Below, piece after piece: positions 33,856-44,339 of a stretch of 59,913 nucleotides of DNA (the first letter of the stretch is position 1; each line of letters opens with the position of its first letter). The position numbers and the translations under genes were made by a program. Source of the stretch: an uncultured Pelagibacteraceae bacterium. GTDB taxonomy: Bacteria; Pseudomonadota; Alphaproteobacteria; Pelagibacterales; Pelagibacteraceae. The notes beneath the pieces were generated by a model, which saw only the letters and a program-made list of their open reading frames with translations, searched no databases and had not been told where the DNA came from. The stretch lies in the NCBI GenBank assembly GCA_902574685.1, contig CACGOO010000007.1:1-59913 (forward strand). Direction: 5' to 3'.

Positions 33856-34458
33856 TTAATAAAGATTTTGTGCTGCTACCATTGTTAACAACATTGGTAA
33901 TGATAAAAGTGTGTTTGTTCTAGAAAACAGCATTGCAGTCTTTGCTGACTTAGCTTTAACTTCAGGTTCACACTCAACCATACCTAAAGCTCTTTTTTGA
34001 TTTGGCCAGATAACAAACCAAACATTGAATGCCATTATTAATCCTAACCACATTCCAATACCTATTGCAGTATTTTTTCCACCACCAGATCCAATTCCTA
34101 ATGTCATCGCTTGATGAACGTATCCATTAAAATAGGCTAATAATAATCCTGATATAATTGTAAATAGCGCTGCCCATCTAAACCAAAATAATGCTGCAGG
34201 AGCTATAACTTTTCCTATTGCTGGTTTTTGTTCGTCTGGAATTTTAGCCATGTTAGGAATTTGAACAAAATTGAAATACCACAGTAAACCAATCCACATA
34301 ATACTTACAGTTACATGTACGTATCTTAATAGCCAGCTCCAAAATAAAACATCAAAATCAAATCCACCATTACCTATGTAAAGACCAATGAATAGTAATA
34401 TTGCAATAGCCAATGATAAATGAACAGTCTTTGATAATGATTGTAATATCGAAGTCAT
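33856..34458 (-). CDS. PuuD-like (COG3748) membrane protein without cytochrome domain
   Basis: The 200-residue protein has about five membrane helices. The LLRYVHVTVSIMWIGLLWYFNFVQIP segment and the later WFRWAALFTIISGLLLAY match the membrane half of urate hydroxylase PuuD. Full PuuD adds further helices and a C-terminal cytochrome c domain (CxxCH), both absent here. Conserved histidines in the first helices could bind haem. Urate oxidation is possible only if a separate electron acceptor is used; another haem membrane function is equally possible. The gene is monocistronic and abuts secF tail to tail. Confidence 0.65.
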   Translation of the reverse strand: MTSILQSLSKTVHLSLAIAILLFIGLYIGNGGFDFDVLFWSWLLRYVHVTVSIMWIGLLWYFNFVQIPNMAKIPDEQKPAIGKVIAPAALFWFRWAALFTIISGLLLAYFNGYVHQAMTLGIGSGGGKNTAIGIGMWLGLIMAFNVWFVIWPNQKRALGMVECEPEVKAKSAKTAMLFSRTNTLLSLPMLLTMVAAQNLY

Positions 34459-34493
34459 CTATAATATGATTTTATAATATTTTTCTAAAAAGA

Positions 34494-37370
34494 TTAAGCG
34501 GTTTTTTTAAATTTTGTATCTAATAAAGGCTTTAAAAATTTGCCTGTATAGCTATCTTTCACTTTTGCAACTTCCTCGGGTTTGCCTTCAGCAATAATAT
34601 TTCCACCTTTAACACCGCCCTCGGGTCCCATATCTACAATATAATCAGCAGTTTTAATAACATCTAAATTATGCTCAATAACAACAACTGAATTACCCGT
34701 TGCAACAAATGTGTGTAAAATTTCCAAAAGTTTTTTTATATCATGTTGATGCAATCCAGTAGTTGGTTCATCTAATATATACATTGTTCTTCCTGTAGAC
34801 CTTTTAGATAATTCTTTAGCAAGCTTTATACGCTGAGCCTCTCCACCAGAAAGAGTTGTAGCTTGCTGACCAATTTTTATGTAGCCAAGACCAACTTTCT
34901 TTAACGTGAGAAGTTTAGTTTTGATGTTTGAAATATTTTCAAAATACTCACATCCTTCATCAACAGTCATATCTAAAACATCTGCAATACTCTTATCTTT
35001 GAATTTGATCTCTAATGTTTCTCTGTTGTATCTAGTGCCTTTGCATTCATCGCATGTTATGTAAACATCAGGAAGAAAGTGCATTTCGTAAGTAATTACA
35101 CCATCTCCTTCACATGCTTCACATCTTCCACCCTTTACATTGAAAGAAAATCTTCCAGGTTTATAGCCTCTACTTTTTGCTTCAGGTAAATTTGTAAACC
35201 AGTCTCTTATAGGACCAAAAGCTCCAGTATATGTTGCAGGATTTGATCTAGGAGTTCTACCAATAGGTGATTGATCAATATCTATAACTTTATCAATTAA
35301 TTCTATTCCTTTAAATCCTCTAAATGGCTGAGGAATTTTTCTAGACTTATTATTATTCAAAGTAAGATTTAATGCATTGTATAAAGTTTGAAGTATCAAA
35401 GTAGATTTACCACTTCCAGATACACCAGTAACACAAGTGAAACTACCTAAAGGTATTTTTAAATTTACGTTATTTAAATTATTTCCAGATGCACCATTGA
35501 TTTCTAAAAATCTACCATTTTTTGCAAGTCTTCTATTTTTTGGAATAGGTATGAAACTCTTATTTGATAAATATCTTCCAGTAATACTTTTGTCATTTTT
35601 TAAAATTTGCTCATATGAACCTTCAGCAACAATTTCTCCACCTTTATTTCCAGCTTCAGGCCCTAAATCTATTATATGATCTGCATTCTCCATTGTTTCT
35701 GTATCGTGCTCAACAACAATAACAGTATTACCTAAGTCTCTTAATCTTTTTAATGCATCTATAAGCTTAACATTATCTTTTTGATGTAAACCAATTGATG
35801 GTTCATCTAAAACGTATAGAACTCCAGTTAAACCTGATCCTATTTGTGAAGCTAGTCTAATCCTTTGTGCTTCACCACCAGATAATGTTCCAGACTCTCT
35901 AGACAAAGTTAAATAATCAAGACCGACATTTAAAAGAAAATCTAAACGTTCATTGATTTCCTTTAATATATGTTGAGCAATTTTAATTTGTCTTTTGTCT
36001 AACTTAACTTCTAAAGATCTAAACCATTCCTTAGCATCAAAAATTGATTTTTCTGTAACTTGGCTTATGTTTAATTCATTTATTTTAACACACAGAGCTT
36101 CATCTTTTAATCGATAACCATTGCATCTTTCACATTTTGTATCAGATTGATATTGAGCAATTTCCTCTCTTTTCCAATCGCTATCTGTTTCTAAATATCT
36201 TCTCTCTAGATTATTAACAACACCTTCAAAGGTTTTTTTATGCGAATACTTCTCATAGCCATCGTCATAAGTAAATCTAATTTCTTCATCGTCAGAACCA
36301 TATAAAATTACATCCTTAATTTTTTTTGGTAGTTTTGACCATTTATCATCTAATGAAAAACCATAATGTTTAGATAAGGATGCCAATGTTTGTGCGTAAT
36401 ACATTGATGTAGATTTTGCCCAAGGTTCAATAGCACCATCTGCGATAGATTTTTTTTCATTTGGAACAACTAAATTTGGATCAACATTTAATTTCATCCC
36501 AATACCTTCACATTCTTCACAAGCTCCGTACGGACTGTTGAATGAAAAAAGTCTTGGTTCAATCTCTTCAATAGTAAAACCACTTTCAGGACAAGCAAAT
36601 TTGGTTGAGAAAATTAATTTTTCAATTTTTCTGTATTTTTTTGGAAGTGTTTCATTTTCATATTCAACAAAAAGTAATCCATTTGCTAAATTAACAGCTG
36701 TTTCAACACTTTCGGCTAATCTGTTTCCTAATGATGAATTTATTACAATTCTATCAACTAAGATTGAAATATCGTGTTTAAGTTTTTTATTTAATTCTGG
36801 AACACTTTCAATATCATACAATTGGTCATCAACTTTGATTTTTCTAAATCCTCTTTTTTTGTATCCTAATATATCTTTTTTGTATTCTCCCTTACGTCCT
36901 CGCACGACTGGAGCATATAAATATATTGTAGATTTTTTTGGTAATTCTTTAATCTTATCAACAATTTGACTAATAGTTTGTGAAGTAATTGGTTTACCAG
37001 TGAATGGAGAGTAGGGTATTCCTGCTCTTGCATAAAGTACTCTCATGTAATCGTATATTTCGGTTACAGTTGCAACTGTTGATCTTGGATTTTTAGAAGT
37101 ATTTTTTTGTTCTATTGAAATTGCTGGACTCAAACCTTCGATTAAATCTACATTTGGTTTTTTCATTTTGTCTAAAAACTGTCTTGCGTATGCAGATAAA
37201 CTTTCAACATATCGTCTTTGACCTTCTGCATAGACAGTATCGAATGCTAATGATGATTTTCCTGACCCAGAAAGACCCGTTATTACAACAAATTTATCTT
37301 TAGGAATCTCTAGAGAAATATTCTTTAAATTGTGCTCTTTTGCGCCCTTAATAAGTATCTTTTTAAGCAT
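34494..37370 (-). CDS. uvrA: Excinuclease ABC subunit A
   Basis: This 958-residue protein has two ABC modules, each with Walker A ([14 protein letters not shown] near 33-46; [11 protein letters not shown] near 650) and LSGGEAQR signatures. Zinc-finger pairs are visible as [10 protein letters not shown] and CEACEGDG with CDECKGTR, and CERCNGYR in the first half. It finds bulky DNA lesions and loads UvrB in nucleotide excision repair. It is divergent from ssb across 80 bp holding an 18-bp palindrome. Length is standard. Confidence 0.97.
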   Translation of the reverse strand: MLKKILIKGAKEHNLKNISLEIPKDKFVVITGLSGSGKSSLAFDTVYAEGQRRYVESLSAYARQFLDKMKKPNVDLIEGLSPAISIEQKNTSKNPRSTVATVTEIYDYMRVLYARAGIPYSPFTGKPITSQTISQIVDKIKELPKKSTIYLYAPVVRGRKGEYKKDILGYKKRGFRKIKVDDQLYDIESVPELNKKLKHDISILVDRIVINSSLGNRLAESVETAVNLANGLLFVEYENETLPKKYRKIEKLIFSTKFACPESGFTIEEIEPRLFSFNSPYGACEECEGIGMKLNVDPNLVVPNEKKSIADGAIEPWAKSTSMYYAQTLASLSKHYGFSLDDKWSKLPKKIKDVILYGSDDEEIRFTYDDGYEKYSHKKTFEGVVNNLERRYLETDSDWKREEIAQYQSDTKCERCNGYRLKDEALCVKINELNISQVTEKSIFDAKEWFRSLEVKLDKRQIKIAQHILKEINERLDFLLNVGLDYLTLSRESGTLSGGEAQRIRLASQIGSGLTGVLYVLDEPSIGLHQKDNVKLIDALKRLRDLGNTVIVVEHDTETMENADHIIDLGPEAGNKGGEIVAEGSYEQILKNDKSITGRYLSNKSFIPIPKNRRLAKNGRFLEINGASGNNLNNVNLKIPLGSFTCVTGVSGSGKSTLILQTLYNALNLTLNNNKSRKIPQPFRGFKGIELIDKVIDIDQSPIGRTPRSNPATYTGAFGPIRDWFTNLPEAKSRGYKPGRFSFNVKGGRCEACEGDGVITYEMHFLPDVYITCDECKGTRYNRETLEIKFKDKSIADVLDMTVDEGCEYFENISNIKTKLLTLKKVGLGYIKIGQQATTLSGGEAQRIKLAKELSKRSTGRTMYILDEPTTGLHQHDIKKLLEILHTFVATGNSVVVIEHNLDVIKTADYIVDMGPEGGVKGGNIIAEGKPEEVAKVKDSYTGKFLKPLLDTKFKKTA

Positions 37371-37415
37371 AATTTTAGTTGCTTTAGATTAATAAAATTA
37401 ATATTCAAGCCTATT

Positions 37416-37433
37416 AATGTTATAAATAACATT
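37416..37433. promoter_or_regulatory. 18-bp palindrome in the uvrA/ssb gap
   Basis: AATGTTAT and ATAACATT are exact reverse complements separated by AA. It sits 18 bp before ssb and 46 bp before uvrA and could be a shared operator. It resembles the Zur boxes but is one base shorter at its centre. No GTTC-N7-GTTC LexA site is seen. Confidence 0.4.
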
Positions 37434-37450
37434 TCAAATATATAAATATT

Positions 37451-37897
37451 ATGGCAGGAAGCTTAAATAAAGTACTTTTAATCGGTCGATTAGGCGCAGA
37501 TCCAGAAGTTAAACAAATGGTTAATGGTAAAAGTGTAGCAAGATTAAGCCTAGCTACTAGTCAATCATGGAAAGATAAAAATACCGGTGAAAAAAAGGAA
37601 AAAACAGAATGGCATAGAGTAGTTGTTTTCAATGAAGGACTAGTAAATGTAGTTCAACAATATTTAAAAAAAGGAGCACAAGTATACGTTGAAGGACAAC
37701 TGACTACTAGAAAATGGAAAGATGAACAATCAGGTCAGGATAAATATTCTACTGAAATTTTAATTCAAGGATACAATTCATCATTAACAATGTTAGGTGG
37801 AGGAAATCAAAATTCAATTCCATCTCAAGATAACAAACAAAGTTTTGATGATAGTTCTATGGCTCAAAACGAGTTAGACGATGATATCCCTTTCTAA
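37451..37897 (+). CDS. ssb: Single-stranded DNA-binding protein
   Basis: The 148-residue protein has an OB fold ([18 protein letters not shown] near 3-20, then [10 protein letters not shown]) and a short flexible linker ending in the acidic tip ELDDDIPF that recruits repair and replication proteins. It coats single-stranded DNA. It is divergent from uvrA, the usual proteobacterial pairing, and lies four bases before gyrA. Confidence 0.95.
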   Translation: MAGSLNKVLLIGRLGADPEVKQMVNGKSVARLSLATSQSWKDKNTGEKKEKTEWHRVVVFNEGLVNVVQQYLKKGAQVYVEGQLTTRKWKDEQSGQDKYSTEILIQGYNSSLTMLGGGNQNSIPSQDNKQSFDDSSMAQNELDDDIPF

Positions 37898-37901
37898 ATA
37901 A

Positions 37902-40475
37902 ATGCAAAAAAACGAAGTAACTAAAGATTTAAATATCAAACCAATTTCAATGTATGATGAAATGAGTTCATCATATTTATCTTACGCTATGAGCGTAATA
38001 ATTAGTAGGGCATTACCCGACATAAGAGACGGACTTAAACCTGTTCACAGAAGAATTTTATATGCAATGCACAAAGGTGGTTTTGATTGGTCAAAACAAT
38101 TTAGAAAATCTGCAAGAATTGTTGGAGACGTAATTGGTAAATACCATCCGCATGGTGATCAAGCTGTATATGATGCTTTAGTAAGAATGGTTCAAGATTT
38201 TTCAATGAGTGTTCCGTTAATTGATGGTCAGGGTAATTTTGGTTCAATCGATGGAGATCCACCTGCAGCAATGAGGTATACAGAAACAAAACTTGCAAAA
38301 ATTTCTCAATTTTTGATTGATGATATAGAAAAAAATACTGTTTCATTTAAAAGTAACTACGACGAAACTGAGCAAGAACCCACAGTATTGCCAGCTCAAT
38401 ATCCTAATCTTTTGGTAAATGGAGCCGGTGGTATCGCTGTTGGTATGGCTACTAGTATACCACCACATAATCTTGGTGAAATTATTGATGGAACTTTAGC
38501 GCTTATAAAAAATAAAGATATTAAAGTTAAAGAGTTAATGAAGCATATACCTGGCCCTGATTTTCCAACAGGAGGAGTGATTATTGGTAAAGATATTATT
38601 CGAGAAGGATACAAAACAGGCAGAGGCTCTTTTAAAATTAGAGGTGAAATAAATGTTGAAAATCTTAAAAATGGTAAAGATAGATTGGTAATTACCTCAA
38701 TACCTTATCAAGTAAATAAATCTAATTTAAATGAAAAAATTGCAGAATTAGTTAGAGACAAAAAAATAGAGGGTATAAGCGACATTAGAGATGAATCTAA
38801 TAGGGAAGGTATAAGAGTTGCTATAGATTTAAGAAGAAGCGTTGAGCCCGAGACAATAAAAAGACAACTTTATAAATATACATCCATTGAAACTTCATTT
38901 GGTTTTAATTCATTAGCAATTGTTGATAACAAACCTAAAACATGTTCATTAAAAGATTTTTTAGAGAACTTTTTAAAATTTAGAGAAGATGTTGTTATTA
39001 AAAAAACAAAATATGATTTAAAAAAAGCAGAAGACCGTGTTCATGTATTACTTGGTTTATCTGTTAGTGTAGAAAATATTGATAAAGTAATAAAAATTAT
39101 TAGATCTTCAAAAAATCCAGAAGAAGCAAAAAATACTCTTATAAAAACTAAATGGAAAATAACAAAATCTGCAAAATTAATTAAATTAGTTGATAGTAAA
39201 AATTATAAAGGATCATATAATTTATCTGAAACTCAAGTTATATCAATACTAGAACTTAGATTACAAAAATTAACTGCCCTTGGAATTAATGAAATTGAAG
39301 AAGAAATAAAAAAATTATCTGAATTGATTACAAAATATAAAAAAATAATAAATTCTAAAAGTGAACTATTAAAAGTAATAAGTAATGAGTTATCTCAAAT
39401 TAAAGAGAAATTCTCATCTCCGAGAAGAACGCAGATTATAGATGCTGTTTTAAACTATAATATTGAAGAAACTATTCAAAAAGAGTCTGTAATAATTACA
39501 ATTACTTTACAAGGATACATTAAAAGAGGTGCTTTAAGTAATGTTAAACAGCAAAAAAGAGGTGGTAAAGGCAAAACTGGAATTAAGACAAGGGATGAAG
39601 ATTCTGTAGTACAAACATTATCGGTAAACACTCACACATCTGTACTATTTTTCTCTACAGAAGGATTGGCATACAAAGTTAAAGCTTGGAAAATTCCAGA
39701 AGGATCAGCCGCATCAAAAGGTAAGTCTTTATTTAATATTCTTCCTCTAAAAAATCATCAATCAATTAGTTCAATTATGCCATTTCCAGATAGTGATGTT
39801 GATACAAAAGACATGCATATCATTTTTGCAACAAGTGAAGGAAAAATTAGAAAGAATAATCTTGAAGATTTTACCTCAATTAATGCTTCAGGTAAAATTG
39901 CAATGAAACTTGACGGTAATGATAAAATTATTGGTGTTAAAATTTGTAGAGATGATCAGGATATAATTTTAAGTACTAAATTAGGAAAATGTATAAGGTT
40001 TGAGTCTAAAAAACTTAGAGTTTTCAAAGGTAGATCATCAAAAGGTATAAGAGGTATCAATTTAGCTGAAAATGATACTATTGTATCTCTGTCTATTATT
40101 GATCATGATTCAAATAAGAAAGCAAAAAATAAAGACCAAAAATCAGAAATTAAAGCTAAAGAAAAATTCATATTATCAATCACAGAAAATGGTTACGGTA
40201 AGAGAACATCTCATTATGATTATAGAGTTACAAATAGAGGAGGAAAGGGAATTATTGGTATTGTAAATTCACAAAGAAACGGGAATGTTTCTTCATCCTT
40301 TCCTGTTTTTGAAGGAGATCAAATATTAATTTCAACAAATAAAGGTAGGGTAATAAGAACAGCTGTTAAAGAAATAAGAATAGCTGGTCGTAATACGCAA
40401 GGTGTTAGAATAATTAAACTGACTGGTGATGAAAAAGTAGTTTCTGCTATTAAATTAGATGATAATCTTATTTAA
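37902..40475 (+). CDS. gyrA: DNA gyrase subunit A
   Basis: The 857-residue subunit begins with [26 protein letters not shown] sequence and has the active-site Tyr in [10 protein letters not shown] (near residue 127). The C-terminal beta-pinwheel contains the GyrA box as [11 protein letters not shown] near 550, which distinguishes it from ParC, and repeats such as NRGGKGI. It cuts and rejoins DNA to introduce negative supercoils. It starts four bases after ssb, and its stop overlaps coaD by one base. Confidence 0.96.
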   Translation: MQKNEVTKDLNIKPISMYDEMSSSYLSYAMSVIISRALPDIRDGLKPVHRRILYAMHKGGFDWSKQFRKSARIVGDVIGKYHPHGDQAVYDALVRMVQDFSMSVPLIDGQGNFGSIDGDPPAAMRYTETKLAKISQFLIDDIEKNTVSFKSNYDETEQEPTVLPAQYPNLLVNGAGGIAVGMATSIPPHNLGEIIDGTLALIKNKDIKVKELMKHIPGPDFPTGGVIIGKDIIREGYKTGRGSFKIRGEINVENLKNGKDRLVITSIPYQVNKSNLNEKIAELVRDKKIEGISDIRDESNREGIRVAIDLRRSVEPETIKRQLYKYTSIETSFGFNSLAIVDNKPKTCSLKDFLENFLKFREDVVIKKTKYDLKKAEDRVHVLLGLSVSVENIDKVIKIIRSSKNPEEAKNTLIKTKWKITKSAKLIKLVDSKNYKGSYNLSETQVISILELRLQKLTALGINEIEEEIKKLSELITKYKKIINSKSELLKVISNELSQIKEKFSSPRRTQIIDAVLNYNIEETIQKESVIITITLQGYIKRGALSNVKQQKRGGKGKTGIKTRDEDSVVQTLSVNTHTSVLFFSTEGLAYKVKAWKIPEGSAASKGKSLFNILPLKNHQSISSIMPFPDSDVDTKDMHIIFATSEGKIRKNNLEDFTSINASGKIAMKLDGNDKIIGVKICRDDQDIILSTKLGKCIRFESKKLRVFKGRSSKGIRGINLAENDTIVSLSIIDHDSNKKAKNKDQKSEIKAKEKFILSITENGYGKRTSHYDYRVTNRGGKGIIGIVNSQRNGNVSSSFPVFEGDQILISTNKGRVIRTAVKEIRIAGRNTQGVRIIKLTGDEKVVSAIKLDDNLI

Positions 40476-40969
40476 TGAAAAATATAGCTATCTATCCAGG
40501 AACTTTTGATCCAATTACTTTTGGCCATATAGATGTTATTAAAAAATCACTTAAGATAGTAGATAAAGTAATTGTAGGTATTTCAGATGGAAATCAGAAA
40601 AACTTCCTATTTTCATTAGATGAAAGAATAGAAATTGTTAAAAGAGCTCTTTATAAAGATCTAAAATTTAAAAAGAATAAGGTTGATGTTATAAAATTTA
40701 ATACTTTAACAACAGACCTTTGTAAAAAATATAAATCAAATATAATTTTAAGAGGCTTAAGAGCAGTTTCTGATTTTGAGTACGAATTCCAACTTGCTGG
40801 AATGAATAGAAAGCTTAATAATCAAGTTGAGACAATTTTTTTAATGTCAGATGTTGAAAATCAAATAATATCATCTAGGTTTGTTAAAGAAATCGCTCAA
40901 CATAATGGTGATTTGAAAAAATTTACGACCAAAAGTACAATTAAATCATTGAAAGAGGTTTATGAATAA
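40475..40969 (+). CDS. coaD: Phosphopantetheine adenylyltransferase
   Basis: The 164-residue nucleotidyltransferase has IYPGTFDPITFGHIDVIKKS with the (T/H)xGH motif at the active site, and the substrate loop IILRGLRAVSDFEYEFQLAGMNR. It makes dephospho-CoA from ATP and phosphopantetheine. It overlaps gyrA by 1 nt and the cyclophilin gene by 8 nt, following the alphaproteobacterial order gyrA-coaD-ppi. Confidence 0.94.
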   Translation: MKNIAIYPGTFDPITFGHIDVIKKSLKIVDKVIVGISDGNQKNFLFSLDERIEIVKRALYKDLKFKKNKVDVIKFNTLTTDLCKKYKSNIILRGLRAVSDFEYEFQLAGMNRKLNNQVETIFLMSDVENQIISSRFVKEIAQHNGDLKKFTTKSTIKSLKEVYE

Positions 40970-41519
40970 ATTTTTAAATATTTTAATTATTTTTTTTATT
41001 TTTTTATCAACAAATTTAAAAGCAAAGGAGAATATAATGATTTTAAAATTAAAAGATGGTGATGTAAAAATTGAAATGTATCCTGATGTTGCACCAAATC
41101 ATGTTAAAAGAATTCAAGAATTAGCTGATTCAGGACAATATGATAATGTTGTTTTTCATAGAGTAATTGATGGGTTTATGGCACAAACAGGTGATGTAAA
41201 ATTTGGAAATTCATCTTCAAAAGATTTCGATTTAAGAAGAGCGGGTATTGGTGGATCTGATTTACCAGATTTAAATCAAGAATTTAATGACCTTCCTCAT
41301 GATAGAGGAACCGTTTCTATGGCAAGATCGTCAGATCCTAATAGTGCTAATAGTCAATTTTTTATATGTTTTAAACCAGCACCTTTCCTAGATAGACAAT
41401 ATACTGTTTTTGGAAAAGTAATAGAAGGAATGGAATTTGTTGATATGATTACAAAAGGTGATGGCGATAACGGAGCAGTTTCAAATCCAGATAAAATTAT
41501 TAGTTTTAAATCTCAATAA
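40962..41519 (+). CDS. Cyclophilin-type peptidyl-prolyl cis-trans isomerase
   Basis: The 185-residue protein has a signal peptide (residues 1-21, cut near NLKA) and a cyclophilin domain with FHRVIDGFMAQTGD (catalytic Arg), GTVSMARSSDPNSANSQFFI and the FGKVIEGMEFVD end. It speeds proline isomerisation during folding. A strong AAGGAG at 41025-41030 stands six bases before an internal in-frame ATG at 41037 (Met26), which would give a 160-residue cytosolic form. It overlaps coaD by 8 nt. Confidence 0.92.
   Translation: MNKFLNILIIFFIFLSTNLKAKENIMILKLKDGDVKIEMYPDVAPNHVKRIQELADSGQYDNVVFHRVIDGFMAQTGDVKFGNSSSKDFDLRRAGIGGSDLPDLNQEFNDLPHDRGTVSMARSSDPNSANSQFFICFKPAPFLDRQYTVFGKVIEGMEFVDMITKGDGDNGAVSNPDKIISFKSQ
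41025..41039 (+). promoter_or_regulatory. Internal ribosome-binding site and start in the cyclophilin gene
   Basis: AAGGAG, a 6-nt spacer and ATG (Met26) lie in frame just past the signal peptide. The outer ATG at 40962 has no comparable site, so both exported and cytosolic forms may be made. Confidence 0.55.
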
Positions 41520-41530
41520 TTAAATAATGA

Positions 41531-42643
41531 ATGTCATTAAAAGATTTCAATTTTAATGTTCTTCATACTCAAAATTATGCAAGAGTAGGAATTATAGAGA
41601 CCCATAGAGGCAATATAAACACTCCTGCATTTATGCCAGTTGGCACTCAAGCAACTGTTAAAGGTGTTTTTTTAGAAGATATAAAAAAAACAGGTAGTGA
41701 GATAATTTTATCAAATACATATCATTTAATGATAAGGCCTGGTGTTGAAAGAATTGAAAGCGTTGGAGGACTTCATGAATTCATGAATTGTGATTTACCA
41801 ATTTTAACGGACTCAGGTGGTTTTCAAGTTATGTCTCTGTCAAAATTAAATAAAATCGATAGAGATAAAGGTGCAATTTTTCAATCACATATAGATGGTA
41901 AAACTTTTATTTTAAGCCCTGAAGAAAGCATAAGAATTCAAAAAGGTTTGAACTCAGACATAGTAATGGTTATGGATGAATGCCCTAAAAATACTAAAGA
42001 TTATGATAAAATTAAAAAATCAATGGAATTATCATCAGAGTGGGCAAAAAGATCAAAAGATGCATTTGGAATAAATGACTACAAAGGTTTATTTGGAATT
42101 GTACAAGGTGGATTATTTAATGATCTAAGAATCAAATCTTTAAACAATCTTATAGATATTGGATTTAATGGATATGCTCTAGGAGGTCTGGCAGTGGGGG
42201 AAACACAAGATGAAATGTTTAATGTTCTTGATGGAATAAAAGATCATATGCCTAAAGATAAACCAAGATATTTAATGGGTGTTGGTACTCCATCTGATAT
42301 ACTTGGAGCAGTTAAGAGGGGTGTTGATATGTTTGACTGTGTAATGCCCACAAGATCTGGCAGAACTGGTTTAGCATTTACATGGGATGGACAAATTCAA
42401 ATTAGAAATTCAAAATATAAAAATGATAATACTCCTCTGGACAAAAATGTCACAAAGTTCAATTTAAATAAATATTCTAAGAATTATTTAAATCATTTAT
42501 TTAACACTAATGAAATGTTGGCCTCAATGATTCTGACCTTAAATAACATCAACTTTTATCAAGATTTAATGAGAAACATCAGAGACAATATAAAACAAGG
42601 TACTTTTGATGAATTTCACGACAAGTACATCAATAAATTGTAA
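41531..42643 (+). CDS. tgt: Queuine tRNA-ribosyltransferase
   Basis: The 370-residue TIM-barrel enzyme has TPAFMPVGTQATVKG, the catalytic Asp in LTDSGGFQVMSL, VQGG with GLAVGE downstream, and the nucleophile Asp in MGVGTPSDIL followed by FDCVMPTRSGR. Zinc-binding residues typical of Tgt are expected near the C-terminus, but the usual CxCxxC is not obvious: the corresponding segment reads NSKYKNDNTPLD. It swaps guanine for preQ1 in GUN-anticodon tRNAs. It begins 11 bp after the cyclophilin gene. Confidence 0.92.
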   Translation: MSLKDFNFNVLHTQNYARVGIIETHRGNINTPAFMPVGTQATVKGVFLEDIKKTGSEIILSNTYHLMIRPGVERIESVGGLHEFMNCDLPILTDSGGFQVMSLSKLNKIDRDKGAIFQSHIDGKTFILSPEESIRIQKGLNSDIVMVMDECPKNTKDYDKIKKSMELSSEWAKRSKDAFGINDYKGLFGIVQGGLFNDLRIKSLNNLIDIGFNGYALGGLAVGETQDEMFNVLDGIKDHMPKDKPRYLMGVGTPSDILGAVKRGVDMFDCVMPTRSGRTGLAFTWDGQIQIRNSKYKNDNTPLDKNVTKFNLNKYSKNYLNHLFNTNEMLASMILTLNNINFYQDLMRNIRDNIKQGTFDEFHDKYINKL

Positions 42644-42693
42644 ATTTTTAACATTGATTAATAAAAAAAAATCAATATAAAAACGTTTTTTGG

Positions 42694-42769
<76 letters not shown>

Positions 42770-42770
42770 C

Positions 42771-43592
42771 TTATGCAATTGGCGGATATTTAATAATAAT
42801 TTCGTTTATCCAATTTGTAATATTATTAATCCTATTTGTTGAAGATGGGTGAGTAGACATAAATTCTGGTGGTTCTTTCCCTTTTTTAGCTTCTTTCATT
42901 CTTTCCCAAACTTTGATTGTTTCCCTAATGTCATATCCAGATAATGATGCAAATATCAAACCAAGATAATCAGCTTCACTCTCTTGTTTTCTATTGAAAG
43001 GATTCATAATTCCTATCTGTGATAATAAACCGACAGCATTCATTCCTGTAGTTCTATTAATATTTGAAACTGCCCCTTTAGTAGCTATATCTAAGATTGC
43101 TGTACCTGTATTTAATAAAACACCTCTACTTGCTCTTTCTACCGAATGTTTTGCAACTGCATGTGCTATTTCATGACCCATTACAGCTGCTAATCCATCT
43201 TCATTTTTAGTTATATCTAATAGACCAGTATAAACGGCTATTTTGCCTCCAGGCATACACCAGGCATTTTTAACTTTCTTTTTATCAATAAGTATATATT
43301 CCCAATCAAAATTTATAGTTGGGTCAGGGATATTATTTCTGTCAAAGTATTCTGATATTGAATATTCAATTTTGGATCCAATTTCTTTTATTTGATTTAA
43401 TGTTTTAGCATCATCACTTAAAGTTTCTTTCTCTTTTACCTTTTCGTACAATTGAGCAGCTTTTGCATTTAGGTTGGATTCGGGAATTAATTTTAGTTGT
43501 TTTCGTTCTGTTATCGGTGCACTACCACATGCAGATAGGCCAAAAGATAAGCAACTACAACCAAATAAATGTATGAAATTTCTTCTATTCAC
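42771..43592 (-). CDS. M48-family metallopeptidase lipoprotein
   Basis: The 273-residue protein has a signal peptide ending in lipobox LSAC (Cys22), so it is probably a lipoprotein. The zinc-protease motif HEIAH (residues 140-144) and a downstream Glu in ESEADYLG complete the M48 site. Relatives (LoiP/YcaL/BepA-like) degrade misfolded outer-membrane proteins. The protein lacks the TPR tail of BepA. It is monocistronic and converges on tRNA-Lys. Confidence 0.88.
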   Translation of the reverse strand: MNRRNFIHLFGCSCLSFGLSACGSAPITERKQLKLIPESNLNAKAAQLYEKVKEKETLSDDAKTLNQIKEIGSKIEYSISEYFDRNNIPDPTINFDWEYILIDKKKVKNAWCMPGGKIAVYTGLLDITKNEDGLAAVMGHEIAHAVAKHSVERASRGVLLNTGTAILDIATKGAVSNINRTTGMNAVGLLSQIGIMNPFNRKQESEADYLGLIFASLSGYDIRETIKVWERMKEAKKGKEPPEFMSTHPSSTNRINNITNWINEIIIKYPPIA

Positions 43593-43634
43593 TTTTTTTA
43601 CTTAATATATTACACCTTTTTTATAATAATTTAT

Positions 43635-43712
43635 ATGATACTTAATAACAAAATTTTAATAGTACTATTTGTACTGGCAGTCGTATTTGTTTTATATGCA
43701 AGTTACAGTTAA
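43635..43712 (+). CDS. 25-residue membrane peptide upstream of the DUF502 gene
   Basis: This ORF encodes MILNNKILIVLFVLAVVFVL and five more residues (YASYS), a single hydrophobic helix with a positive N-terminus. Its stop is three bases before the next start codon, the same tight spacing as real operon pairs here. There is no clear ribosome-binding site. It could be a small membrane protein or a leader peptide. Confidence 0.45.
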   Translation: MILNNKILIVLFVLAVVFVLYASYS

Positions 43713-43715
43713 TTT

Positions 43716-44339
43716 ATGGCAAAATTAAAGAGAAAAGGCATTTCAATCCTTGGAAGACTTAGAAACTATTTTATAGCAGGAATAGTTGTTCTTGTTCCAA
43801 TAGGTATCACATTATATTTAACTAGATTTTTTATATCTGTATCGTCAAAATTAATACCAAACGAATTAAATCCAAATAGTTATTTGCCTTTTGCAATACC
43901 AGGTTTGGAAATATTATTAGCTATAATTTTTATTACAATCATAGGAAGTTTATCTCTTTCATTTATTGGAAAAAAAATACTTAAAATATTTAATGATATA
44001 TTAAAAAGAATACCAATTCTTAGAACAATTTATTCAGCAATTGGCCAAATGACTGAAACATTAGCACCAAAAAAAGGATCAAAGAAAAGTGTAGTCTTAG
44101 TTGAGTATCCGAGAAAAGGTAGTTGGGCAGTAGGGTTTGCTACCAGAGAAAACGATGGTGAAATATCAAAAAAAACAAATACTAATCTTATTAATGTATT
44201 TGTTCCAACAACGCCAAATCCTACAAGTGGATTTTTATTAATGTTTCCCAAAGATGAAGTTATTTATTTAGATATGACTTTTGAAGAAGCGTCTAAATTC
44301 ATTGTTTCAGCCGGTACTTCAGATCCAAAAAAAATTTAA
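43716..44339 (+). CDS. DUF502 family membrane protein
   Basis: The 207-residue protein has two membrane helices in the N-terminal half (LRNYFIAGIVVLVPIGITLYL near 15-35 and LEILLAIIFITIIGSLSLSFIG near 64-85) and the family motif RIPILRTIYSAIGQM, then a soluble domain with VFVPTTPNPTSGFLLMFPKDEV. Function is unknown. In alphaproteobacteria DUF502 genes often adjoin recG, as here, where the two converge with a 4-nt overlap. Confidence 0.88.
   Translation: MAKLKRKGISILGRLRNYFIAGIVVLVPIGITLYLTRFFISVSSKLIPNELNPNSYLPFAIPGLEILLAIIFITIIGSLSLSFIGKKILKIFNDILKRIPILRTIYSAIGQMTETLAPKKGSKKSVVLVEYPRKGSWAVGFATRENDGEISKKTNTNLINVFVPTTPNPTSGFLLMFPKDEVIYLDMTFEEASKFIVSAGTSDPKKI

Noticed and set aside
35437..36969. 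Open frames opposite uvrA
   Set aside because: They are shadows of the uvrA coding sequence with no motifs or start signals.
42653..42676. Inverted repeat ATTGATT/AATCAAT after tgt
   Set aside because: Weak A/T stem with a 10-nt loop and no U-run after it.
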